Shown: positions 8,301-16,617 of the stretch, piece after piece
Layout of the letters: each line of letters opens with the position of its first letter
How positions within the stretch are numbered: the first letter of the stretch is position 1
Origin: BCD1 sp965230565
GTDB taxonomy: Bacteria; Bacteroidota; Bacteroidia; Chitinophagales; Saprospiraceae
DNA length: 64,000 nucleotides
Assembly (NCBI GenBank): GCA_965230565.1
Contig: CBDDLH010000015.1
Location: 372,001-436,000, forward strand
Direction of reading: 5' to 3'
Notes under the pieces: model-generated
What the model was told of the DNA's origin: nothing
Databases searched by the model: none
Seen by the model: only the letters and a program-made list of their open reading frames with translations
Program-made: the position numbers and the translations under genes

Positions 8301-10784
8301 GTAGTGGGCACCAATGCCAGTGCAACCGATCTTGCTTTTGGCAATTATCAGGTGATCGTAACCGATGCGCAGGGTTGTATTGATACGGCAACTATTGAAG
8401 TTTTTGCACCCGAGATCTTAAGTGTTCAAACAGTAAGCACGCCTGTTTCCTGCTTTGGATATGATGATGGGGAGGTAATGCTGGAAGTTGCAGGAGGTTC
8501 CACACCTTACAGTTATGCCTGGAGTGATGGTGGTGCCCCGAATATGTCGAGAGATGATCTGCTTGCCGGCATGTATACGGTGACTGTAACAGACGACAAT
8601 GACTGTTCACTGGAAGTTATGCCAATGGTAGATTCGCCTACAGCTGTGGAAGCTCAATTTGAAATTACCGACCCTAGCTGCTTTGAAGGAGCTAACGGAT
8701 CCATTATTACTACCGTTTCGGGTGGTATTCCAACCTATGAATTTATGTGGAGTGATGGTCAGATGATCCCCGATCCCGTTGATCTTGAGTCGGGCGATGT
8801 GACGGTTACCATTACGGATGATAATAACTGTGAATACATTGAAACCTTAACCCTCACAGACCCTGCTGAAATGCAGTTGAGTCTCGATGGAGAAGATCCC
8901 GCATGTTTTGGGGAGGCTACAGGTTCAGCCATGGCAACAGCCTCCGGAGGAACGGGTACATTGTCTTACCTGTGGAATAATGGAGAAACCACTCCTGATA
9001 TTTCAGGCATTACCCAGGGACAATACAGTGTCGTAGTTACAGATGAAAATGATTGTACCATTGAAGAATTCATCGACCTGGGTGAGCCGGATGAGTTACT
9101 CACCTCTACCACAACTACCTTGGTAGGCTGTTTTGGTGTTGATGACGGTACTGCTACAGTTTCTGCCGCTGGCGGAACTATGCCATACTCTTATAACTGG
9201 AACGACCCAGATAATCAGCAGTCTTCCACTGCATCTGATCTTGCAGTTGGCTCCTATTCCGTGACCGTTACCGATGCACAAGGATGTTCTTCAATCGAAT
9301 TAATGGATGTTGAGTCTGTTTCGCTGATGTCGGTGGACTTCAACCAATCGGATGTAAGTTGCCATGAAGGCAGCGATGGAACGATCAACGTAATTGCCAC
9401 CGGAGGCGGTGGTGGATTCTCTTACAGCTGGAGCCTTGCCAGTTTGCCAAATTCGCCGAGCGTCAATAACCTTGAAGCCGGGAATTATGCGGTTACTATT
9501 ACCGATGCTTTAGGTTGTACAGAGGAGCTGGATTTCCTTTTGACACAACCGAATGCTCTTTTGGTTCAGGGTAGCATTTCAGATGTTACCTGTCATAACT
9601 TCACTAACGGTTCCGTTCAAATATCCGTAAGTGGCGGGGTTGCTGATTATTCCTACTTGTGGAGTAACGGGACAAACTTAGAGGATGCTACTGATCTGGC
9701 CACCGGCAATTATAGTGTAAGTGTTACTGATGCCAATGGTTGTATAACCATTGAAAGTTATGAAATTACTTCTCCCGAAGAACTTCGGATTACTTTTGAT
9801 CCGCAAGATGTTCATTGCTATGGCGATGCTACAGGTACCATCACATCTGAAATCAGCGGTGGTGTTCCCGGTTACAATTACCTTTGGAATAATGGTCTTA
9901 CAGGACCTTCTATCGGCAATATTCCAACAGGAGTTTATACCCTGCAGATCACTGATACCAATGGGTGTATTGCTACGGACAGCGTATTTGTCGACCAGCC
10001 GGATGCGCCGCTTTCGGCTGAAGTATCCTTTGAGGACATCAGTTGCTTTGAAGGCAGAGACGGACTGATCAGTGCATTGACTTCCGGAGGTACTCCTCCT
10101 TACAGCTATAGTCTGGATAACCTCAATTTTAATGGAAGTTCAACACAGGTAGGATTAGAAGCAGGCGTATACGACCTGTTCATTCAGGACGTTTATGGTT
10201 GCTCCATCATCGAATCTAATATTGTCATCACTGAGCCAGATCAACTCGAAGTAGACCTGGGGCCTGACCAAACGATCGTTTACGGAGAGACCATCACACT
10301 TTATCCTGAAATCACCGGCTCCTCAACTCCTGTTCTCTTCGAGTGGTGGCCACGGGATACAAGTATTTTGAGTTGTATTGATTGTCTGAATCCATTAGTA
10401 ACCACAGACCACCAGATAAGTCTTCAACTGGAGGTAACTGATGAGAATGGATGTGAAGGGGAAGATCTGATCACCATTTATGTACAAAAGGAATTTGAAA
10501 TTGATGTTCCTACAGGGTTTACCCCAAATGCAGACGGAGTGAATGACCGGCTCATAGTACACGGGAAACCTGGCATCGAGATCAATTACTTCCGGGTATA
10601 CGACCGCTGGGGCGAAATGCTCTTTGAAGATAAAGACTTCCCTATCAATGATTTCTCTCGCGGCTGGGATGGCAGTTACAGAGGCCAATTCATGAACGGA
10701 GGTATCTATATCTGGCAACTGGAGGCTACCATGCCTGACGGAAATGTAATTTCTCAGAATGGCAGTGTCACGCTGGTCAGATAA
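5313..10784 (+). CDS. giant secreted protein: choice-of-anchor L, P domain, 12 SprB-like repeats, T9SS type B sorting domain
   Basis: 1,823-residue surface or secreted protein. In order: signal peptide (1-25, ending IQAQ); choice-of-anchor L domain (about 26-285, with YVWASEEYPEY and the cysteine-bearing CSDFNDVFGFF); Calx-beta-like domain (290-395, ending EGDETLLIDI); an Ig-like module opening with DLGDDVIICEGDSVQL (about 400) and resuming at YSWSPTDGLSCTDCPNP (about 590), with a proprotein-convertase P domain (427-582) inserted between; a fibronectin III-like domain (640-716); twelve SprB-like repeats of 65-75 residues (732-1641), each with SCxG-DG, GG-PYxYxW and TVTDxxGC motifs; a second, uninterrupted copy of the Ig-like module (1648-1724); and the type B T9SS C-terminal domain (1726-1823: TGFTPNADGVND, YDRWGEMLFE, GWDGSYRGQ, GIYIWQLE). 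No catalytic domain is visible, so adhesion or gliding-type surface functions are more likely than enzymatic ones. Confidence 0.93.
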   Translation: MRKINHLLLHALLFIFFVPNAIQAQMEVTNAPPITPENLITNIFLGDGVEVINVTYEGSAQAVGFFNHAEDVLGIERGIIMTSGRAVSQGANFGAEATGSDFASNAAGGNVNDPDASAIAAPFNAQDVAKYTITFVPISDTLRFNYVWASEEYPEYACSDFNDVFGFFISGPGISGPYENNGENIALIPGTTLPVTINNVNSGNVGSAGNLNNCTPPNGSLAYSEFYNDNDNTGNQPVYDGYTTVLTAEAVVIPCETYTIKLVIADASDSAFDSGVFLEAKSFGTGSLDIEVATVSLDGSVAEGCESGTLTFSYPNPVESDTPIDYTILGTAENGVDYEFIPLDLFIPAGDSTISVPITAFEDFIEEGDETLLIDIQRDPCTRDTISIIIRDNPLVEPDLGDDVIICEGDSVQLDGTLDVPLPDPPSFTNNTPLTVPSANIPVFSDINVQNVIPLTLGPDVIASVCIDSLEHRWIDDMDIYLISPDGQFLELTTDNGGNGGNGLGLDYFINTCFTVDASQVISYPGPFAGPDAVPFTGEFLPEGVWSDLWDAERATNGVWRLQLIDDTQGLDGTLFSWTITFNPVYDIEYSWSPTDGLSCTDCPNPMASPSATTTYVMTATDTYGCSVMDSITVEVEPALEQPTLTCGSITSSTITFVWNDVPGATGYQVNVNGTGWITPTDALSHTVTGLTFLETVTLELQAFGANCPSVVTSVECMTPDCEPAAAEALPTATSCPDGDDGMVQINITAGTGPFSFDLDGDVNDTGLFTGLNPGTYTVSVTDGVGCLGTLGFIVDNAPAPTVDPVVLSQVSCNGFTDGQATVEISNGNGPYGFDWSSGSVDSVATNLGAGMQTLALTDANGCVTEHSFDLTEPDLLTATTDSIDVSCFGGNDGIATVLAVGGTGPYNYQWDANANDQTGDTASGLQAGSFDVTVTDMNNCEVISTAFLNEPPLLELTTSSDSTSCFETSDGIATVVAVGGTVDYNYEWTPEGSSTVVGTNASATDLAFGNYQVIVTDAQGCIDTATIEVFAPEILSVQTVSTPVSCFGYDDGEVMLEVAGGSTPYSYAWSDGGAPNMSRDDLLAGMYTVTVTDDNDCSLEVMPMVDSPTAVEAQFEITDPSCFEGANGSIITTVSGGIPTYEFMWSDGQMIPDPVDLESGDVTVTITDDNNCEYIETLTLTDPAEMQLSLDGEDPACFGEATGSAMATASGGTGTLSYLWNNGETTPDISGITQGQYSVVVTDENDCTIEEFIDLGEPDELLTSTTTTLVGCFGVDDGTATVSAAGGTMPYSYNWNDPDNQQSSTASDLAVGSYSVTVTDAQGCSSIELMDVESVSLMSVDFNQSDVSCHEGSDGTINVIATGGGGGFSYSWSLASLPNSPSVNNLEAGNYAVTITDALGCTEELDFLLTQPNALLVQGSISDVTCHNFTNGSVQISVSGGVADYSYLWSNGTNLEDATDLATGNYSVSVTDANGCITIESYEITSPEELRITFDPQDVHCYGDATGTITSEISGGVPGYNYLWNNGLTGPSIGNIPTGVYTLQITDTNGCIATDSVFVDQPDAPLSAEVSFEDISCFEGRDGLISALTSGGTPPYSYSLDNLNFNGSSTQVGLEAGVYDLFIQDVYGCSIIESNIVITEPDQLEVDLGPDQTIVYGETITLYPEITGSSTPVLFEWWPRDTSILSCIDCLNPLVTTDHQISLQLEVTDENGCEGEDLITIYVQKEFEIDVPTGFTPNADGVNDRLIVHGKPGIEINYFRVYDRWGEMLFEDKDFPINDFSRGWDGSYRGQFMNGGIYIWQLEATMPDGNVISQNGSVTLVR

Positions 10785-10810
10785 AAGAATTAATAATAGT
10801 TGATTAATGA

Positions 10811-10850
10811 AAATCCCGGTTTTGCTCCTTGCAGATCCGGGATTTTTTTT
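10811..10850 (+). terminator. terminator of the T9SS cargo gene
   Basis: AAATCCCGG (10811-10819) pairs with CCGGGATTT (10837-10845), followed by a T-run to 10850. It lies 27 bases after the stop codon. The stem start ATCCCG links it loosely to the hairpin family at 876 and 60363. Confidence 0.85.
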
Positions 10851-10902
10851 GTTTGGAACTATTTAACCAATTCTTTGGTTTTTCAACAAAAAACCAAAAA
10901 CC

Positions 10903-11205
10903 ATGAGCTGGGTAAAAGACGCGCTAAAACAATTAGCAGAAACGGGAGAATGTAAAGTAAGGCCATTCGGAGGCTCCATGAGGGGACGGATCGAAAGTGG
11001 CCAGCTGGTAACCATAAAATCGATCGACGGCCAGGATGTACAACTGGACGATGCCATATTCATCCGTTGGAAAGGCAACTACCTGCTTCACCTTGCCAAA
11101 GAGATTACCGAGGATGAAATTCTAATTGGTAATAATATAGGAAAAATAAACGGCTGGATCAGGAAGGAGGATGTGATTGGTAAGGTGATCCGGGTAGAAG
11201 ATTAA
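10903..11205 (+). CDS. S24/S26 (LexA/signal peptidase-like) fold protein, probably not a canonical protease
   Basis: 100-residue soluble protein with the layout of the S24/S26 fold: VRPFGGSMRGRIESGQLVTI near the N-terminus contains the GxSM motif with the would-be nucleophile Ser25, then DDAIFIRWKGNYLLHLAKEI and ILIGNNIGKINGWI match the strand pairs that follow. A clear catalytic Lys in the usual position is not seen; the chain has His63 there and Lys66 three residues later. No transmembrane helix or signal peptide. It may be a small self-contained peptidase-like regulator or a non-catalytic relative. Stands alone between two terminators; its own terminator overlaps the stop codon. Confidence 0.72.
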   Translation: MSWVKDALKQLAETGECKVRPFGGSMRGRIESGQLVTIKSIDGQDVQLDDAIFIRWKGNYLLHLAKEITEDEILIGNNIGKINGWIRKEDVIGKVIRVED

Positions 11206-11243
11206 AAAAGGCGACTTTCCATTTTCAGGAAAGCCGCCTTTTT
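11205..11243. terminator. bidirectional terminator between the S24/S26-like gene and groEL
   Basis: Arms AAAAAGGCGACTTTCC (11205-11220) and its partner (11228-11243) with one mismatch, flanked by A-run and T-run. Serves the plus-strand gene and possibly groEL, which ends at 11330 on the minus strand. Confidence 0.88.
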
Positions 11244-11329
11244 GCTTTATGCTTTAACCATTAGACAGTTTAACTTCAGACATACTCGGAATCCAAATGT
11301 CTAAAAGTCGAATGGTCTAACAATCTTTT

Positions 11330-12970
11330 TTACATCATGCCTGGCATTCCGCCACCCATTCCACCCATGTGGGCATGACCTGCTCCTTCCGGCTCAGGCT
11401 GGTCGCTGATCACACATTCTGTCGTCAGGATCATTCCTGCGATAGATCCTGCATTTTCCAGTGCAATACGCGTCACCTTGGTTGGGTCGATGATACCTGC
11501 TTTCTTGAGGTCTTCGTATTTGTCCTCGCGAGCATTGTATCCCATGTCACCTTTTTCAGCCAATACATTCTGTAGCACTACAGAACCTTCAACTCCTGCA
11601 TTACCTGCAATCGCGCGCAATGGAGCTTCAATAGCTTTGGCAATGATCTGGATACCGGTATTTTCATCTTCATTGAACCCTTCCACTTTTTCCAAAACGC
11701 CTCTTGCACGTACCAGGGCTACACCACCACCGGTCACGATACCTTCCTCAACAGCTGCGCGTGTTGCATGAAGAGCATCATCAACGCGGTCTTTCTTTTC
11801 TTTCATTTCTACCTCAGTAGCTGCACCTACATACAGTACGGCAACACCTCCGGAGAGTTTGGCTAAACGCTCCTGCAGTTTCTCACGGTCATAATCAGAA
11901 GTGGTCGTTTCGATCTGAGCTTTGATCTGGTTGATACGGGCCTGGATCTGTTCTTCATCTCCTTTTCCGTTTACAACAGTAGTATTGTCTTTATCTACAG
12001 TGATCTTCTCACAACTTCCCAGGTGTTCGAGATCAGTTCCCTCCAGGTTGTATCCTTTTTCTTCGGAGATAACCACACCTCCTGTCAGGATAGCGATGTC
12101 TTCCAACATAGCTTTACGGCGATCACCAAAGCCAGGAGCTTTAACAGCTACTACTTTCAATCCTCCGCGAAGACGGTTAACCACCAATACACCAAGTGCC
12201 TGGCTTTCGATGTCTTCTGCAATGATCAATAAAGGACGACCTGAACCGGCAGCTTTTTCCAGAATTGGAATCAGCGGCTGCATATTGGAGATCTTTTTAT
12301 CGTGGATAAGGATGAGTGGGTTCTCATATTCAGTAATCATGTTCTCCGCATCAGTTACGAAATATGGAGACAGATAACCTCTGTCAAACTGCATACCAAC
12401 CACTTCATCCATATAAGTATCTGTACCGCGAGCTTCTTCAACGGTAATTACACCGTCTTTACTCACGCGCTTCATAGCATCTGCGATCAACGCACCGATC
12501 TCGTGATCGTTATTGGCAGAAATGGAAGCCACCTGCTTGATCTTTTCAAAATCGTCTCCGATGATCTCTGTATTGGCAGCAAGTTCTTTAACAACTGCCT
12601 TAACTGCTTTGTCCATTCCGCGTTTTAGATCCATTGGGTTGGCCCCGGCAGTTACGTTTTTCAATCCTGCGTTAACCATTGCCTGCGCAAGAACGGTCGC
12701 CGTAGTGGTACCGTCACCTGCAATATCGGCAGTTTTGGAAGCCACTTCTTTCATCATCTGTGCTCCCATGTTCTCAACAGCATCCTCCAATTCAACTTCT
12801 TTCGCAACACTCACACCATCTTTGGTCACCTGAGGAGCTCCGAAACTTTTCTGGATAACAACATTACGGCCTTTTGGCCCCAGGGTTACTTTTACGGCGT
12901 TGGCAAGGGCGTCAACACCAGCACGCAGTTTTTCACGTGCATCTCTATCAAAGCTAATATCTTTAGCCAT
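11330..12970 (-). CDS. groL: chaperonin GroEL (Hsp60)
   Basis: Large subunit of the GroEL-GroES chaperonin, the ATP-driven cage that folds newly made and stress-damaged cytosolic proteins. 546 residues, full length. Diagnostic segments include VTLGPKGRNVVIQKSFGAP near the N-terminus, the ATP-binding DGTTTATVLAQAM, the AAVEEGIVTGGGVALVR block near residue 405, and the glycine/methionine-rich tail MGGMGGGMPGMM that lines the cavity. Preceded by groES with a 124-base spacer in the usual groES-groEL order. No CIRCE-type inverted repeat was found upstream of either gene. Confidence 0.99.
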   Translation of the reverse strand: MAKDISFDRDAREKLRAGVDALANAVKVTLGPKGRNVVIQKSFGAPQVTKDGVSVAKEVELEDAVENMGAQMMKEVASKTADIAGDGTTTATVLAQAMVNAGLKNVTAGANPMDLKRGMDKAVKAVVKELAANTEIIGDDFEKIKQVASISANNDHEIGALIADAMKRVSKDGVITVEEARGTDTYMDEVVGMQFDRGYLSPYFVTDAENMITEYENPLILIHDKKISNMQPLIPILEKAAGSGRPLLIIAEDIESQALGVLVVNRLRGGLKVVAVKAPGFGDRRKAMLEDIAILTGGVVISEEKGYNLEGTDLEHLGSCEKITVDKDNTTVVNGKGDEEQIQARINQIKAQIETTTSDYDREKLQERLAKLSGGVAVLYVGAATEVEMKEKKDRVDDALHATRAAVEEGIVTGGGVALVRARGVLEKVEGFNEDENTGIQIIAKAIEAPLRAIAGNAGVEGSVVLQNVLAEKGDMGYNAREDKYEDLKKAGIIDPTKVTRIALENAGSIAGMILTTECVISDQPEPEGAGHAHMGGMGGGMPGMM

Positions 12971-13094
12971 AGCTGGATTTGTTTTTTTAGTTTTAAAAAA
13001 TCGATTCGGACCGATAGGTTTTGTGAAAAAGATCTCTTTGAATATTCGGTTTCACTGGCCGGTCCTAAAATTTATAACATTAAGCAACAGAAAA

Positions 13095-13361
13095 TTAATC
13101 GAGAATGACCAAGACGTCATCTTCTCTCATAATGAGGTATTCGTTTCCTTCATGTTGCATCTCTTGTCCTGCATATTTTCCATAAAGTACAATATCTCCT
13201 ACTTTAACAGTCATAGCAAACCCGCCTTTACCGGGACCTACGGCGACTACTTCGCCTCTCTGTGGTTTTTCTTTTGCAGTATCAGGGATTATGATACCAC
13301 CGCTGGTTTTTTCTTCTGCCGGAGCAGGTTTAATAACAACTCGGTCGTTAATTGGCCTCAT
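13095..13361 (-). CDS. groS: co-chaperonin GroES (Hsp10)
   Basis: 88-residue lid of the GroEL cage. Starts with the typical NDRVVIKPAPAEEKTSGGIIIPDTAKEKPQRGEV region, where the mobile loop GGIIIP binds GroEL, and ends with KYAGQEMQHEGNEYLIMREDDVLVIL. Length is slightly under the 95-97 of E. coli, as is common. First gene of the groES-groEL pair. The 314 bases upstream contain an AT-rich palindrome and the secG terminator but no promoter box I could match. Confidence 0.98.
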   Translation of the reverse strand: MRPINDRVVIKPAPAEEKTSGGIIIPDTAKEKPQRGEVVAVGPGKGGFAMTVKVGDIVLYGKYAGQEMQHEGNEYLIMREDDVLVILD

Positions 13362-13572
13362 AATTAAGTAAATATAATTTTAGGTTAAACATTAAATTTT
13401 TTCATACAGTCCTGAAATATTCCAGCACTGAAAGTTTGGCGAAAATCGCACTTCTCTTTATCTGCGAATTGTGTGCCAAAGGGCAGATACTGACATATTT
13501 GCAGCCATTGATTAATCTATTAAAAATATAAGCGTAAAATTTGACTGCATTATTGACAAATTGACGGTTTTC

Positions 13573-13605
13573 AGCAATACTATTTTTCGAAAAAATAGTA
13601 TTGCT
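13573..13605. repeat. AT-rich palindrome family, copy 1
   Basis: Perfect 15-base arms (13573-13587, 13591-13605) reading AGCAATACTATTTTT and its complement, with a three-base centre. The same palindrome recurs at 18540-18572 and, with one outer base changed, at 25630-25662. Confidence 0.9.
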
Positions 13606-13618
13606 CGTATTTGCAACG

Positions 13619-13656
13619 AAAAAAGACCCGGCTGTTATAACAACCGGGTCTTTTTT
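13619..13656. terminator. secG terminator (bidirectional form)
   Basis: Perfect 13-base arms (13619-13631 and 13644-13656) with a GACCCGG core, A-run on one side and T-run on the other. It begins 20 bases after the secG stop on the minus strand. Confidence 0.92.
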
Positions 13657-13675
13657 TATTTGGCATTACCAATCC

Positions 13676-13942
13676 TTAGAACAACATTCCCAATGACTGA
13701 GAAGCAGCCTTACTGGAATCTACGATCAAAGTAGTGATAATACAAAGTGCGAACATCGCAATCGCGAGGTACCATGTGAGTTTTTCAATGAAGTCTGTAG
13801 ATTTTGACGCACCAAACATCTGATTGGCAGAAGAACCTCCAAATGTCGAGTCAACTCCTCCTCCTTTCGGATTCTGAACCAAAACTACGAGCATCAACAG
13901 TAAACAAACAATGGCGGTCAAAACAGTTAAAGTCGTCAGCAT
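13676..13942 (-). CDS. secG: preprotein translocase subunit SecG
   Basis: Small integral membrane subunit of the SecYEG export channel. 88 residues with two hydrophobic helices (about 2-21 and 54-73) separated by a loop with QNPKGGGVDSTFGGSSANQMFGASKSTDFIEK, which contains the family signature (QxPKGGG, FGG, GxxxxxxFLxK-like). The TPR/acidic protein ends four bases before its start, so the two are co-transcribed; groES-groEL follow downstream on the same strand, an order (SecG then GroES, GroEL) that also occurs in other Bacteroidota. Confidence 0.95.
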   Translation of the reverse strand: MLTTLTVLTAIVCLLLMLVVLVQNPKGGGVDSTFGGSSANQMFGASKSTDFIEKLTWYLAIAMFALCIITTLIVDSSKAASQSLGMLF

Positions 13943-13946
13943 TTTA

Positions 13947-15026
13947 TTATAGATTTTTTAGATTTTCAATTTTCGCTGCAAAGTAAGCGCTTTTTTCCGG
14001 AAAAGTCAAAATTAATTGCTCATACATTTTAATGGCCTGATCATGCAACCCCTGTTTTTCAAGGATGAGTGCCAGGGTTTCGGAAGCTACCCTACTCTGA
14101 GATTTAATACTCTTGGAGGCTATCTCAGTAACCTCCTTTTTAGTAGTCTTGCTTTTGGTTATTGGTTTTTCCGTATCTTTTTCAGTTTCCGGTTCAGGTT
14201 CTTCAGCTATTTCCTCCTGCTTCGGCTCCGTCACTTCCCCTGTTGGTTCAGGCTCTTCCACCTCTCCTTCCTGGTCTTTGGAGTCGAGCTGATCTGCCTC
14301 AAATTCTTCCACGTCATCCTCCGGTTCTTCACTAATTTGTTCAGGCGAAGGGTATTCTTCCTCTGGCTGACTCTCTCCGGGCAGGAAATTTTTCAGGGTT
14401 TCAGACAAATCAGAGATTTCCCGGATCTCATCCCCGGAAATATCTTCTGCCTGTTGCTCGTGTTCAATAACGTCTTCAATAATAGCATTCAGGGCATTCA
14501 TCGTTGCCAAAAGATCATCGGAAAGTGGCTCAGCCTTGTCTTGTTCAGTTAGTTCAGGTGCTTTTTCCTGATTACCCTCCACGGATGGTTGTGATTCGGG
14601 CTCAATATGCTCATCTGTTTCGGAAGATGGTTCATGAGGTAATTCGAGTTCAAGATGCAACTCCTCCTCCACTTCACTTTCCTTATCCAGAAGAATTACA
14701 TCACTGGCCAATTCTTTCTCAAGACTCGAAAGCTCTTTCAGTTCCAGAACATCTTCCTCCTTAAGTACCTGTTGTGACTCAACAAATTCCAGCTCGGGAT
14801 TTTGTAATAATCTGAATAAGTAATCCCGGTTAATGCTGTAAGTCGCTGCCATGGCCAGGTTCTTATCGTAATCCTTATGATTATCGAGTTTACTTTTCAG
14901 CAACAACAACAAATGCAGGTTGGGACTGTACGGATATTCCAATACAATCGTCTTCAACTCTTCATAGGAGAGTTGATGCAACATCGACGGTGTTTTGATA
15001 TATGTTAAAAAGCTTCCAGCGTTCAT
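13947..15026 (-). CDS. acidic TPR-containing protein, secG operon
   Basis: About 359 residues, function not recognised. An N-terminal helical block (LSYEELKTIVLEYPYSPNLHLLL and following) looks like a degenerate repeat domain; a central 180 residues is extremely rich in Glu, Pro and Asp and probably disordered; the C-terminus (SETLALILEKQGLHDQAIKMYEQL, then FPEKSAYFAAKI) is a clear TPR-type helix pair. I chose the ATG at 15026; the frame extends upstream to a TTG at 15071. Four bases before secG, so co-expressed with it; a role alongside protein export is possible but only inferred from position. Confidence 0.75.
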   Translation of the reverse strand: MNAGSFLTYIKTPSMLHQLSYEELKTIVLEYPYSPNLHLLLLLKSKLDNHKDYDKNLAMAATYSINRDYLFRLLQNPELEFVESQQVLKEEDVLELKELSSLEKELASDVILLDKESEVEEELHLELELPHEPSSETDEHIEPESQPSVEGNQEKAPELTEQDKAEPLSDDLLATMNALNAIIEDVIEHEQQAEDISGDEIREISDLSETLKNFLPGESQPEEEYPSPEQISEEPEDDVEEFEADQLDSKDQEGEVEEPEPTGEVTEPKQEEIAEEPEPETEKDTEKPITKSKTTKKEVTEIASKSIKSQSRVASETLALILEKQGLHDQAIKMYEQLILTFPEKSAYFAAKIENLKNL

Positions 15027-15134
15027 GCCCTGCTGTTTAGGAGGTGCAAGATACGAAATATAATACTTCAATGCGAGAATGATTCCATGGTGGAATGATT
15101 GAAGGCAAGAGTATTTCTTTTATGGAGAAAAAAT

Positions 15135-15142
15135 TATTTTTG
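15135..15142 (+). promoter_or_regulatory. possible -7 box (TATTTTTG) of the 15163 gene
   Basis: Exact TAnnTTTG match on the plus strand, 20 bases before the ATG. The surrounding sequence is AT-rich, which lowers specificity. Confidence 0.4.
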
Positions 15143-15162
15143 AGTTTTCAACAAAAATTCCA

Positions 15163-16582
15163 ATGACAGCAAAACAGCTTTTTGATATTGAATCCGGATC
15201 GACGCGATGGCTCGTGTGGGCCACGCTTGGGGTTTTGCTGATCTTCTCGATTGTTTATTTTGAGGAGCGAACGCTGATCATGGATGCGGCCTATCAGGGA
15301 TTTTCGATTTTGCGGAAAGATGCTTTTTCGATCCAGGTGAACCGGTTTGGTGCGGCATTTGTACAGGCATTTCCTTTGTTGTCAGCTCGGATAGGTTTGC
15401 CCTTACAAGCTACGCTATGGCTTTATTCCCTCTCCTTTGTTTTAGAGCCCATCATCTGCGTTTTGATCCTGTGGTTTGGGATTAAACACAAGCGGATGGG
15501 ACTTGGGATAGTATTGTTCCTGACACTGTTGGTGAGCCATACTTTTTATTGGGCCCAATCAGAATTACTTCAGGCTATTATATTACTACTTTTCTTTTTT
15601 GGGATGACCATGAAATGGATGCCATTGAAGCCAAAACATTTTTTGATTTTGCTGCCTTTGCTTCCGGTCATCGTTTTTCTGCACCCATTGATATTTATAC
15701 CTTTTCTTTTCATTTGGATTTTCCTTTTGTGGTCAAAGGAATTCCCTAAAAATCGTTGGTATTATCTGCTTTTAGGTGCTTTTTTAATAATACTTGCCTA
15801 TAAACATCTATTGGTACCGACCAAACCATATGATGCCTCCAGTTATAAAATGGCGCAGGGAATCCTGGAACATTTTGAAAACCTGTTCAGCATTACCAGC
15901 ACGAAAAATATGATCAATTATTTCCTGACTGATTATTTTTTCATTTTCCCTTTATGGGGCCTGATTTCATGGTTTTATTTAAAAAAGCGCAGCTGGAAAA
16001 AACATATATTATTCCAGGCTTTTTTCTGGGGGTACATCCTGCTCATTAATTTATCTTACGCCAGGGGTTTACATCAATACCATGCAGAAAGCTTTTACCG
16101 TATTTTAGTGGTTTTTCTGGTCCTGCCATTATTATATGATCTCTGGAAAGACCAGACTTATCGAAAGGTCCTCATAATTGTCTTGCCAATAATAGTTTTT
16201 ATAAGGATCGTGAATATTTCACAGCGACACCATGTATATGAACAAAGGGTCAGCTGGCATAGGGAGTTACTCGAAAAGACCAGTCAACATCCCGGAAAGG
16301 AAATTGACCTTATTTGAAAAAGATGCCCCGGTTAACAAACCAGATATCACCTGGGCCACACCATTTGTGACTTCCTTAATCTCAACACTTGATGATCCTG
16401 GAAATTCGAAGACCATCCTGATGACCAAAGAAAACAATTCGGTTTACAAACAATATCAGGATAGTCGTGACGTATTTATCGGTCCCTTTGAAGGATGGAA
16501 ATTTGTAGATTTTAATGATCCCTATTTCCATTTTGACACTACCACTGTTTATCGCCTGTTGGAAAAAGAGGATTTGTATTAA
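15163..16582 (+). pseudogene. multi-pass membrane protein of unknown function, single-base frameshift near 16300
   Basis: The first frame (15163-16317) encodes 384 residues with about ten hydrophobic helices and then ends shortly after WHRELLEKTSQHPGK. The frame one base further on carries KLTLFEKDAPVNKPDITW and continues as a soluble C-terminal domain of about 95 residues to the stop at 16582. The natural join is GK|KLTLFEK, made by dropping one G at 16299-16300. Restored length is about 472 residues. The helix-rich architecture with a loop-rich soluble end resembles glycosyltransferase-C-like or polymer-handling membrane proteins of Bacteroidota, but I recognise no family. Either a recent pseudogene or a base-call error. 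Confidence 0.72.
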
Positions 16583-16589
16583 TTTTTTG

Positions 16590-16597
16590 TAAATTTG
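16590..16597 (+). promoter_or_regulatory. possible -7 box (TAAATTTG) of the 16618 gene
   Basis: Exact TAnnTTTG match, 20 bases before the ATG at 16618, directly after the stop codon of the preceding gene. Confidence 0.5.
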
Positions 16598-16617
16598 AAT
16601 AAGCCAAAAAAACAACT

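Larger units (their letters stand above)
13362..13675. other. spacer between groES and secG
   Basis: No gene. Contains the AT-rich palindrome at 13573-13605 and the secG terminator at 13619-13656. A heat-shock operator of CIRCE type was looked for and not found. Confidence 0.65.

Noticed and set aside
13362..13675. CIRCE or other heat-shock operator upstream of groES
   Set aside because: No TTAGCACTC-N9-GAGTGCTAA-like repeat; only an AT-rich palindrome shared with non-heat-shock genes.
14016..14552. 178-residue Phe-rich plus-strand frame
   Set aside because: Antisense of the acidic, Glu-rich region of the secG-operon protein; Glu codons read backwards give Phe/Leu, typical of a shadow.
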